From an uncultured bacterium (GTDB lineage: Bacteria > Patescibacteriota > Saccharimonadia > Saccharimonadales > Saccharimonadaceae): DNA of 6,536 nucleotides. Made by a program: the position numbers and the translations under genes. The stretch lies in NCBI GenBank assembly GCA_938045655.1, contig CALIMO010000027.1:1-6536 (forward strand), in the 5' to 3' direction. The notes under the pieces were generated by a model, which saw nothing but the letters and a program-made list of their open reading frames with translations, made no database searches and was not told the origin of the DNA. Every line of letters starts with the position of its first letter. The stretch's first letter is position 1. Below, piece after piece: positions 1 through 5,345 of this stretch.

Positions 1-1
1 A

Positions 2-100
2 GTTTATGGATTTTTGGTTGTTCTGGGGTTGATATTTATCGGTTCATTTATCGGCGTTGTCTCAGCATTTACGGCAACAAGAAAATATCTAAAAATATAG
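2..100 (+). CDS. ftsX: FtsX-like cell-division permease, C-terminal end (partial)
   Basis: Only the last 32 codons are inside the window; the gene begins upstream. The reading frame ends at TAG 98-100. The peptide is a hydrophobic transmembrane stretch (GFLVVLGLIFIGSFIGVVSA) followed by a short basic cytoplasmic tail (RKYLKI). This is the usual end of FtsX: a fourth membrane helix, then a tail of the form ATRKYLK. FtsX is the membrane subunit of the FtsEX complex, an ABC-type machine at the division septum that activates peptidoglycan hydrolases outside the cell instead of transporting a solute. The next gene encodes a coiled-coil plus CHAP hydrolase of the PcsB type, the classic FtsX partner, which strengthens the assignment. 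With so little sequence, another membrane protein with a similar end cannot be excluded. Confidence 0.62.
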   Translation, partial: VYGFLVVLGLIFIGSFIGVVSAFTATRKYLKI

Positions 101-108
101 AAAGGGGC

Positions 109-137
109 TTGTTTTTGAAAAAAGATTGTGATATAAT
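109..137 (+). promoter_or_regulatory. Promoter of the CHAP hydrolase gene
   Basis: A -35 box TTGTTT (109-114) and a perfect -10 TATAAT (132-137) are separated by 17 bases. The -10 is preceded by TGA (129-131), giving an extended -10. The expected start is near 144, leaving a leader of about 33 bases before the ATG at 177. The 12-mer TTGTGATATAAT (126-137) recurs at the S41 protease promoter (2139-2150). The promoter lies just after the upstream stop codon, so the hydrolase can be made independently of ftsX. Confidence 0.75.
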
Positions 138-176
138 CTATTTAGGAATAAATTTAAAATAAAAAGAAAAACAACT

Positions 177-1364
177 ATGAAAAAGATTAAGAAGAAGAAT
201 TTAGTGATAAATGGCGCAATTTCTCTTGGAGTTGTTGTTGCTGGTGTTATTGCGGCTTTGCCAAAAAGTGCTGAAGCCGAGAAGAGTGTTGAACAGCTCG
301 ATAAAGAAATTAAAGCTCTAGAATCTCAAATTAGCGGTGCGGAATCTCGTGCGAGTGATCTTAGAAATAAAGCACAAACACTTCAAAATGAGCTTAGTGG
401 TATTGAAAATGAAAAAGCTACAATTCAATCGCAAATTGCAATATATCAAAAACAATACGAAAAGCTACAACTTGAAATTAAAAATAACGAAGAAAGTATT
501 GAGCGAAATAGAGATGCTCTTGGTTCGATTTTGGCAACAATGTCTCTTGAAGATGATATCACACCGATTGAGCGGATTGCAGGGAGTAATAATCTTTCGA
601 AAGCGCTTGATAATTTTGAATATCAAAGTGCAGTTAAGAACCAGTTGGTTGAAAAGGTTGACAGTATTAAGCGAGCGAAAGCTGAACTTGAAAAGCAGCG
701 AGATGAAGTTAAGGTTGCTTTAACTAATCAACAACAAGCTGAATCTGCGCTTCAGGAAAAAATTCGCCAGCAGAATGAGTTAATTTCTCAGACTAAAAAT
801 GATGAAGCAGAATATACAAAATATGCGAATGAGCGAAACTCGCAAAAAGCAGCTCTTCAAAAACAACAGCAAGATATGATTCAGGCTCAAATTTTGCGTG
901 CAGCCCGGGCAGCTGGTAGTGGGTCTCTTCCACAGGCTATTGCTGGAACAAGCAGTTACCCTTGGAATGATGCAAACTGTTTTGTTGATTCGAATGCAGT
1001 AAGTTATGGCGGTGCAGATGGGAACGGAACAGATGGCTATGGCTATGGTTGTCGCCAATGTGTGAGCTATGTTGCATGGAAGTTACGCGCAACAAAAGGC
1101 ATCAATGCTGCGTATTGGGGTAATGCTAAAGATGTACCGGCTAGCGCACGGCGAGCAGGATTCCGAACTGGAAGTACTCCAAAAGTTGGATCATTCGGCG
1201 TAATGAGCGGCGGTCAATATGGTCACATTGTTTGGGTTGAGGCCGTGAATGGTAATATGGTTACAATTTCGCAGTATAATTACTTTGTTAATGGTAGATG
1301 GGGTCAATTCTCAACAATGACCGTACCTGCAAGCACTTATGATACATATGTATATTTCGATTAA
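177..1364 (+). CDS. Secreted coiled-coil CHAP-domain peptidoglycan hydrolase (PcsB-like)
   Basis: A 395-residue exported protein. Residues 1-7 are lysine-rich and residues 9-29 are hydrophobic; a cleavage site is likely after AEA (32-34). Residues 36 to about 245 are Glu/Lys/Gln-rich heptad-like coiled coil, with a less regular segment near 118-150 where the two helical arms may fold back, as in PcsB. A small Ala/Gly/Ser linker leads into a CHAP amidase/endopeptidase domain (about 260-395). The likely catalytic residues are Cys295 in RQCVSYVAW and His350 in YGHIVWVEA, with Gln366/Asn368 in ISQYNY as the third polar position. Cys268 and Cys292 are also present. In the PcsB family the coiled coil docks on the outer loop of FtsX and FtsEX releases the autoinhibited hydrolase to cut septal peptidoglycan. 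The FtsX-like tail just upstream fits this role. The start is chosen because it begins the signal peptide; no clear Shine-Dalgarno precedes it. The exact bond cleaved is not determined by sequence. Confidence 0.88.
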   Translation: MKKIKKKNLVINGAISLGVVVAGVIAALPKSAEAEKSVEQLDKEIKALESQISGAESRASDLRNKAQTLQNELSGIENEKATIQSQIAIYQKQYEKLQLEIKNNEESIERNRDALGSILATMSLEDDITPIERIAGSNNLSKALDNFEYQSAVKNQLVEKVDSIKRAKAELEKQRDEVKVALTNQQQAESALQEKIRQQNELISQTKNDEAEYTKYANERNSQKAALQKQQQDMIQAQILRAARAAGSGSLPQAIAGTSSYPWNDANCFVDSNAVSYGGADGNGTDGYGYGCRQCVSYVAWKLRATKGINAAYWGNAKDVPASARRAGFRTGSTPKVGSFGVMSGGQYGHIVWVEAVNGNMVTISQYNYFVNGRWGQFSTMTVPASTYDTYVYFD

Positions 1365-1370
1365 TATTTA

Positions 1371-1400
1371 GCGAGCCAGTTTAATATGGCTCGCTTTTTA
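1371..1400 (+). terminator. Rho-independent terminator of the CHAP hydrolase gene
   Basis: A perfect 8-bp stem GCGAGCCA (1371-1378) / TGGCTCGC (1387-1394) has an 8-base loop and is followed by a T-rich run from 1395. It begins 7 bases after the stop codon. Confidence 0.88.
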
Positions 1401-1537
1401 TTATTTGCTTTAAATTATCTAGAAAAATGAGCTGTTGTTTTGATGGAATGAAAGTATTTTATACAAAAAATATTCAGAAAAGATATAATTTTAATAAAAA
1501 TGCAAATATTTCTAAAAGTAATCGTATGTTTCTACTA

Positions 1538-1566
1538 TTGCAATTGTTGAATAGCTAAGTTATAAT
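1538..1566 (+). promoter_or_regulatory. Promoter of the 74-residue unknown gene
   Basis: TTGCAA (1538-1543), 17 bases, TATAAT (1561-1566). Unlike the other four promoters in the window it has no TG before the -10. The predicted start near 1573 gives an unusually long leader of about 130 bases, which opens with an inverted repeat. Confidence 0.68.
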
Positions 1567-1575
1567 ATGAAAAGC

Positions 1576-1608
1576 TGTTCATAATAATATAAACCATGTT
1601 TATGAACA
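1576..1608 (+). repeat. 9-bp inverted repeat at the start of the leader
   Basis: TGTTCATAA (1576-1584) and TTATGAACA (1600-1608) are perfect reverse complements separated by 15 bases. They lie at roughly +4 to +36 from the predicted transcription start. As DNA this could be an operator for a dimeric regulator; as RNA it would form a 5' hairpin that could protect the transcript. It is not followed by a T-run, so it is not a terminator. Confidence 0.55.
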
Positions 1609-1690
1609 AGCACATATAGAAGACAGTTAGTCAATATTCCAAAAGATTGATTTTCTAAAAACTATTTTTTGCAATTTTTAGCATAGAGTG

Positions 1691-1697
1691 GGGGGTG
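1691..1697 (+). promoter_or_regulatory. G-rich ribosome binding site
   Basis: The tract GGGGGTG stands out in very AT-rich DNA; with the preceding G it makes a run of six Gs. It can pair with the 16S tail along GGAGGTG using one G-U pair, with 8 bases between GGGGG and the ATG at 1704. It decides the start of the 74-residue protein. Confidence 0.6.
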
Positions 1698-1703
1698 TTT
1701 TAA

Positions 1704-1928
1704 ATGTTAGAAGAAAAACAAATAACTATTGCTGAATTTAATAGAAGATTAATAGAGGATAATAGGGAATTAATACGAATAATAGCTGATGCACTTTATC
1801 CAGCAATTGAACAACTGAAATTTTACCAAGAAGCTCGGGAAGAAATTCGAAGTATGAAATTAGAAAAAAGAACTTCATATGAGCTTAAAGTTCAAAAAAG
1901 GCAATCGCTTGGGAAAAAGAATATCTAA
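1704..1928 (+). CDS. Small helical protein of unknown function (74 aa)
   Basis: I do not recognise this protein. It is 74 residues, without signal peptide, membrane segment or cysteine. The first 50 residues are amphipathic and mostly acidic (EEKQ, EDNRE, EEIRS) and look helical. The C-terminal 25 residues are strongly basic (KLEKR, KVQKRQ, GKK) and might contact nucleic acid or a membrane surface. The start is supported by GGGGGTG (1691-1697), which matches the anti-Shine-Dalgarno as GGAGGTG with one G-U wobble, 8 bases before the ATG. It stands alone, with its own promoter at 1538 and a terminator at 1955, between two envelope genes on the same strand. Complete expression signals favour a real gene; no function can be inferred. 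Confidence 0.68.
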   Translation: MLEEKQITIAEFNRRLIEDNRELIRIIADALYPAIEQLKFYQEAREEIRSMKLEKRTSYELKVQKRQSLGKKNI

Positions 1929-1954
1929 GTAGAAAAAACCTTTAGTCAGTCTTC

Positions 1955-1980
1955 AAGACCCAAAAAATGGGTCTTTTTTT
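1955..1980 (+). terminator. Rho-independent terminator of the small unknown gene
   Basis: An 8-bp stem AAGACCCA (1955-1962) / TGGGTCTT (1968-1975) with loop AAAAA runs directly into a T-tract (1974-1981). It lies 27 bases after the stop codon of the 74-residue ORF and isolates that gene from the protease gene. The bases from there to the next promoter (1982-2121) show nothing recognisable. Confidence 0.9.
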
Positions 1981-2121
1981 ATTTTAACACTCTTCTAAAA
2001 TATGTCTAACCTGCCATAATTACAGAAAAGAGAATTTTTTAGGCAAAATCATCACAAGAATAGTGCAAATTGGATTATTTAAAACATTGAATATTAAACT
2101 TATCTTTCGGAGATTATTTTT

Positions 2122-2150
2122 TTGTTATGCTTGTGCTTTTGTGATATAAT
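2122..2150 (+). promoter_or_regulatory. Promoter of the S41 protease gene (predicts leaderless mRNA)
   Basis: TTGTTA (2122-2127), 17 bases, TATAAT (2145-2150), with TGA (2142-2144) as an extended -10. Transcription should begin near 2157-2158, which is the A of the ATG at 2158. The promoter therefore rules out the upstream in-frame starts at 2122 (TTG) and 2149 (ATG), which lie inside it. Confidence 0.78.
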
Positions 2151-2157
2151 GGAGTTT

Positions 2158-3339
2158 ATGGATAGAGGTAAAAAAGTTGAACGCTCAACGCTGGTTTTGG
2201 TTTCAGTTTTTATGCTGGTTTTAGGCTTTGCGGGTGGCTCAAGAATAGATGATATTAGAAATTTAATTGCGCCAGTTTTTGGGCTGAAAAAGGTTGAAAG
2301 AATAGATTTTTCGAATGTCGAAAAAACTTATCAAGCTTTAGCCTCAAATTTTGATGGCGAAATTGATAAACAAAAAATTATCGATGGTGCTTCGAAAGGT
2401 TTAGTTGAATCGGTGGGAGACAAATATACAGAGTATATGACTTCTAAAGAGGCCGAAGAATTTAATAAAAGTCTAAGTGGTGACGTTGGAACAGGAATTG
2501 GCGTTGAGCTCGCAAAAGATGGCGACTCCGTTAAAGTTGTGCGAGTTTTAGCTAAAAATCCAGCCGAAAGTTCAGGAATTTTAGCAGGTGATGTGATTTC
2601 GAAAGTTAACGGTGAAGATGTCTCGAAAGAAAATACTTCTGAAATTAGCAAAAAGATTCGTGGAGATGCTGGAACAACTGTTAAAATTGGTGTAGTTCGT
2701 GGCAGTGAAAAGAAAGAATTCTCAGTAACGCGTGCGAAAATTGAAAATCCAAGCGTAGAACTCTCGAAAAAAGATGGTGTCGCAACACTTTCAATTTATC
2801 GATTTGATAGTGAAACTGGTGTTTTGGCGAAAAAATATGCTGAAGAAATTAAAAATGAGGGAATTTCAAAAGTTATTTTAGATCTACGCGGAAATGGTGG
2901 CGGATATGTTCAAGCTGCAAAAACTGTTGCAAGCTTATGGCTTGAAAAAAATGCTTTGATCGTTAGTGAAAAAACTGGTTCAAAAACGGTTGAGGAGATT
3001 CGAGCGACTGGTGACAATCCTTTGAAAGGTGTTAAAACTGTGATTTTGCTTGACGGCTCCTCGGCTAGTGCGAGTGAAATCGTTGCGGGCGCTTTAAAAG
3101 AACATAAAGCTGCTCAAATTGTTGGTGAAAAATCTTACGGTAAGGGAAGCGTTCAGACTACTATTGATATGCCAAATGGAGCTTTATTGAAAGTTACGAT
3201 TGCAAAATGGTTTACGCCAAGTGGGAAAAATATTTCGAATAATGGAATATCGCCAGATATTAAAGTGAGCGCACCAAAGGGTGAAAGTTATTTGTTAAAT
3301 GATATTCAAAAAAACAAGGCGTTAGAAATCTTAAAATAA
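2158..3339 (+). CDS. ctpA: Membrane-anchored S41 C-terminal processing protease (CtpA/Prc family)
   Basis: A 393-residue serine protease of the carboxy-terminal processing family. A single membrane anchor or uncleaved signal spans residues about 9-28 (STLVLVSVFMLVLGFAGG), placing the rest outside the cytoplasm. Residues about 50-105 match the N-terminal helical region. A PDZ domain lies at about 107-192 (GTGIGVEL, AGDVISKVNGEDV) and binds the substrate C-terminus. The peptidase core occupies about 200-393 (DLRGNGGG at 242-249). The catalytic dyad is Ser304 in SASASEI and Lys329 in YGKGSVQ, with the 25-residue spacing usual for the family. The protein is complete. The start at 2158 is chosen because the promoter covers both upstream in-frame starts. 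Ctp proteases trim or degrade envelope proteins, in some species cell-wall hydrolases, so the PcsB-like protein nearby is a possible substrate (inference). It is followed 24 bases later by a response regulator, probably in the same transcript. Confidence 0.92.
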   Translation: MDRGKKVERSTLVLVSVFMLVLGFAGGSRIDDIRNLIAPVFGLKKVERIDFSNVEKTYQALASNFDGEIDKQKIIDGASKGLVESVGDKYTEYMTSKEAEEFNKSLSGDVGTGIGVELAKDGDSVKVVRVLAKNPAESSGILAGDVISKVNGEDVSKENTSEISKKIRGDAGTTVKIGVVRGSEKKEFSVTRAKIENPSVELSKKDGVATLSIYRFDSETGVLAKKYAEEIKNEGISKVILDLRGNGGGYVQAAKTVASLWLEKNALIVSEKTGSKTVEEIRATGDNPLKGVKTVILLDGSSASASEIVAGALKEHKAAQIVGEKSYGKGSVQTTIDMPNGALLKVTIAKWFTPSGKNISNNGISPDIKVSAPKGESYLLNDIQKNKALEILK

Positions 3340-3353
3340 TTGCAGAACTGTTT

Positions 3354-3360
3354 AGGAGGG
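3354..3360 (+). promoter_or_regulatory. Strong Shine-Dalgarno fixing the response-regulator start
   Basis: AGGAGGG lies just before the ATG at 3364, with 4 bases between GGAGG and the start. An in-frame TTG at 3340 also exists but would put this site inside the coding region, so the ATG is preferred. Confidence 0.85.
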
Positions 3361-3363
3361 AAA

Positions 3364-3753
3364 ATGGAAGCAAGAAAAAAGATCTTATTAGTTGAAGATG
3401 ATGAGGTTTTGGCTAGCGTATATCGTGCAAGGCTTGAGATGGAAGATTTTGAGGTTATGGAAGTTCATGACGGCGAGCAAGCATTGACTGCAGCTTTAAA
3501 ATATCGTCCAGATTTAATGATTCTTGATGCAATGATGCCAAAAATCTCGGGCTTTGATGTATTGGATATTCTTCGAAATACTCCTGAAACAATGAATCTG
3601 CAAATTATTATGCTTACCGCTTTAAGCCAAGAAAGCGATCGTGAGCGAGCTGAAAAACTTGGCGTTGACGAATATCTTGTTAAATCTCAGGTGATGATTT
3701 CAGATGTAATTGAGAAGGTTCGTGAACATTTGGGCATTGGTGAAGATCACTAG
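3364..3753 (+). CDS. Single-domain response regulator (receiver only)
   Basis: A 129-residue CheY-like receiver domain with no output domain. All key residues are present: acidic cluster Glu11-Asp12-Asp13 (LLVEDDE), phospho-acceptor Asp55 (LMILDAMMP), switch Thr85 (IIMLTALS) and Lys107 (YLVKSQ). The last helix (about 113-123) closes the fold and leaves only six residues after it. Such proteins signal by protein contact, in phosphorelays or on motility or envelope machines, rather than by binding DNA. No histidine kinase is visible in the window, so its partner is unknown. It sits 24 bases downstream of the protease gene without its own promoter, so the two are probably co-transcribed. Whether the regulator controls the protease cannot be told from sequence. 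Confidence 0.93.
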   Translation: MEARKKILLVEDDEVLASVYRARLEMEDFEVMEVHDGEQALTAALKYRPDLMILDAMMPKISGFDVLDILRNTPETMNLQIIMLTALSQESDRERAEKLGVDEYLVKSQVMISDVIEKVREHLGIGEDH

Positions 3754-3775
3754 CAGGTCTAAAAATGAGTAAAAT

Positions 3776-3811
3776 AAAAAATGAGTCAATCTTTCGAAAG
3801 GCTCATTTTTT
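3776..3811. terminator. Bidirectional terminator between converging operons
   Basis: AAAAAATGAG (3776-3785) and CTCATTTTTT (3802-3811) form a 10-bp stem around a self-complementary loop CTTTCGAAAG (3791-3800). The A-run on one side and T-run on the other give a U-tail in both directions. It can end the response-regulator transcript (+) and the rpmA transcript (-). A second copy of AAAAATGAGT just upstream (3761-3770) offers an alternative left arm. Confidence 0.85.
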
Positions 3812-3818
3812 ATTGTAA

Positions 3819-4097
3819 TTACGCAGCAACAACTTCTACAACTGTGCGTCGTTCTGTTTTGCCAGTAAATTTGCGTTTTTGGATTTGTTTAAATTTCACA
3901 ACACCGTCTTGTTTGGCGTGAATCGTGAAATTTCGGCTCATGTAAGTTCCTTCACCAGCCAATTTAGTTGCACCAGTCTGTCGAACGAGAACTTCGCCCT
4001 CGTTAACTTTTTGGCCACCAAATCGTTTAACACCAAGGCGTTGACCGGCGTTATTGTGGACGTTCTTACTTGAACCACCCGATTTAACGTGTGACAT
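3819..4097 (-). CDS. rpmA: 50S ribosomal protein bL27
   Basis: A 92-residue protein with the bL27 signature: N-terminal SHVKSGGSSKN, then AGQRLGVKRFGGQKVNEGEV (residues 17-36), VLVRQTGATKLAG and HAKQDGVVKF (60-69). bL27 sits at the peptidyl-transferase centre of the large subunit, where its flexible N-terminus reaches toward the tRNA ends. There is no cleavable N-terminal extension of the Firmicutes type; the protein begins directly with the functional Ser-His-basic segment. The basic C-terminal part (KQIQKRKFTGKTERR, 70-84) is normal for slightly long versions. In most bacteria rpmA follows rplU (bL21); here it follows a methyltransferase gene and overlaps it by 14 bases. Translation is supported by AAGGAG five bases before the start. 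It ends next to the bidirectional terminator. Confidence 0.97.
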   Translation of the reverse strand: MSHVKSGGSSKNVHNNAGQRLGVKRFGGQKVNEGEVLVRQTGATKLAGEGTYMSRNFTIHAKQDGVVKFKQIQKRKFTGKTERRTVVEVVAA

Positions 4098-5310
4098 TTT
4101 TACTCCTTATTAGTACTAATAATTCACGCGCCACAACTTGATCTTCGCGATAATATATTAGATCTTGTGGTTTAACGCGCATAAATTCCTTTCTATTATA
4201 CCCCAGCTCATTTAAAAAGTCAATAAGTGGAAGGTGCGAAAAATCGCCATTTTGTGTTTTCCAAGCAGGAACAGCAATGCAAATCTGTGTACCTTCTGGA
4301 ATTTGCTGCGATAAATTTTTTAAAAAGTTCGAAATTATACGATTGCAATTTTCGCGAACTTCTGCTAATTTTTTGGGCGAAGGTGGAGCAGAGAATGGTT
4401 GCCCTAAGTAGGTTTCGCAAACTACGCTTGAAAGTTTTTTTGCAAAACTCCATTTTTCAATTGTAGCATCAGCTTCATAAATTTCTCCAAGTTCACCGTG
4501 CGGTTTAAACTCTCGCACAAACCAATCACTATTTTCTTTCGAAAATTCCACCATTTTTTCACTCAAATCTGTTCCGTTTGCTTTAAAACCTTTTAAAAGC
4601 GCTTCTTGAATAACTGTGCCAGTTCCACAAAAAGGATCGAGAATTTCTGGCTTTTCGAAAGTTTTTTCACCAAAAAGTGCTTGAATCTGCGGCTGATTTT
4701 CGCCAACACCGAGATTGATCATTGTTTGAGCGAGTTTTGGTGGCAGCATCCCAACAAAAGCATCGCGCTTTGGTCTGTTTTGATCGCGTCTAGCGTAGCT
4801 TGTGATATTTTGTGCACCTTCACTTAAAGCAACAATTGTTTTTTTACCGCCACGAACTACTAAAATTTCGATTTTTTTCTCGCTTAAGCCAAGCTTATTA
4901 TTGTGCGAAATTGCAGTTGAAAGCTCGGCGGTTTTCGAAGGGATTATTCGTACTGAAACGCCGTGATTTTTAAGCTTTTGTTTAATGATTGCTCCAGTTT
5001 TCGAAACTTCGTTCGCTCGAATTTTTAAGCCATGAGCTGAAATTCCTAGTGTGATTTTTCCGCTAAAATCCGCAAAATCGTGTTCAAAAATTTTGGTTAT
5101 TTTTTTTGAAACATCTCGCCAATCTGTTGAATTGACTTCAAAAACAACTTGGCCGGTTTTTAAAATTGAGCCAAAATGTGAAACATTGAGTTTTTCGGTT
5201 TCAATAAGACAGGCGTAATTACCCAGTACGCGAATTTTATCGCCGCCAAAAACACTTTCGAGTTCGGCAATCCCGATGCTTGGTTGACGCCCTAAAATTG
5301 CAATTTTCAT
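4084..5310 (-). CDS. TRM11/THUMP-type RNA methyltransferase-like protein
   Basis: A 408-residue protein similar to the archaeal/eukaryotic Trm-G10/Trm11 group, which methylates guanosine-10 of tRNA using S-adenosylmethionine. Residues about 1-165 are an N-terminal ferredoxin-like/THUMP-like RNA-binding region. A family signature RRDQNRPKRDAFVGMLPPKL lies at 174-193. The Rossmann methyltransferase part has motif I DPFCGTGT (225-232) and the ribose-binding acidic residue Asp248 (GTDLS). The expected catalytic DPPY-type motif IV is replaced by CETYLGQPF (298-306). The C-terminal YYREDQVVARELLVL (387-401) matches the usual last strands. It is full length, begins at an ATG placed one base after the predicted transcript -1 position, and overlaps rpmA at its end. 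A tRNA or rRNA substrate is plausible given the bL27 neighbour, but substrate and activity are inferred. A DNA methylase is less likely because of the N-terminal region and signature. Confidence 0.82.
   Translation of the reverse strand: MKIAILGRQPSIGIAELESVFGGDKIRVLGNYACLIETEKLNVSHFGSILKTGQVVFEVNSTDWRDVSKKITKIFEHDFADFSGKITLGISAHGLKIRANEVSKTGAIIKQKLKNHGVSVRIIPSKTAELSTAISHNNKLGLSEKKIEILVVRGGKKTIVALSEGAQNITSYARRDQNRPKRDAFVGMLPPKLAQTMINLGVGENQPQIQALFGEKTFEKPEILDPFCGTGTVIQEALLKGFKANGTDLSEKMVEFSKENSDWFVREFKPHGELGEIYEADATIEKWSFAKKLSSVVCETYLGQPFSAPPSPKKLAEVRENCNRIISNFLKNLSQQIPEGTQICIAVPAWKTQNGDFSHLPLIDFLNELGYNRKEFMRVKPQDLIYYREDQVVARELLVLIRSKNVTR
4103..4108 (-). promoter_or_regulatory. Shine-Dalgarno of rpmA inside the methyltransferase gene
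   Basis: On the minus strand AAGGAG is followed by TAAAA and the ATG of rpmA. The site lies within the last codons of the upstream gene, so ribosomes finishing the methyltransferase pass directly over it. This suggests translational coupling. Confidence 0.85.
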
Positions 5311-5316
5311 TCTTAA

Positions 5317-5345
5317 ATTGTATCATAAAAAGTTAAAATCGGCAA
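5317..5345 (-). promoter_or_regulatory. Promoter of the methyltransferase-rpmA operon (predicts leaderless mRNA)
   Basis: Read on the minus strand: TTGCCG (5345-5340), 17 bases, TACAAT (5322-5317), with TGA directly before the -10. Only TTAAGA lies between the -10 and the ATG, so the usual start, seven bases past the -10, coincides with the A of the start codon. No Shine-Dalgarno is possible in such a transcript. Confidence 0.72.

Larger units (their letters stand above)
1401..1703. other. AT-rich spacer holding a promoter, a hairpin and a 5' leader
   Basis: About 300 bases between the terminator of the hydrolase gene and the next ORF. The first half (1401-1535) shows no recognisable gene. 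It contains a TATAAT at 1484-1489 but no matching -35, and a 43-codon open frame (1427-1558) without a ribosome site that I do not call. The second half contains a convincing promoter (1538-1566), an inverted repeat (1576-1608), a weaker repeat TCAAT/ATTGA (1631-1635/1646-1650) and the ribosome site of the small gene at 1704. Confidence 0.6.

Noticed and set aside
337..723. 128-codon plus-strand ORF inside the CHAP hydrolase gene
   Set aside because: It is the shifted frame of a coiled-coil gene with strong codon bias; the real frame has a signal peptide and recognisable domains.
780..1058. 92-codon minus-strand ORF opposite the CHAP hydrolase
   Set aside because: Antisense shadow without promoter or ribosome site; composition is rich in Ile/Cys/Ser as expected of an antisense frame.
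1427..1558. 43-codon plus-strand ORF in the spacer after the hydrolase terminator
   Set aside because: It has no ribosome site or promoter, is Asn-rich like random AT-rich text, and overlaps the -35 box of the next gene's promoter.
2122..2157. Extended N-terminus of the S41 protease (TTG at 2122 or ATG at 2149)
   Set aside because: These codons overlap the -35 and -10 boxes and so would not be transcribed from this promoter.
2331..2651. 106-codon minus-strand ORF opposite the protease PDZ region
   Set aside because: Ser/Pro-rich antisense shadow of a conserved gene, with no expression signals.
3340..3363. Extended N-terminus of the response regulator from TTG 3340
   Set aside because: A strong AGGAGGG lies just before ATG 3364, and the receiver fold begins right after it.
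3879..4073. 64-codon plus-strand ORF opposite rpmA
   Set aside because: Antisense of a universally conserved ribosomal protein gene.
4220..4827. Three ORFs of 73-79 codons inside or opposite the methyltransferase gene
   Set aside because: All lie within a full-length conserved gene in other frames and have no ribosome sites.
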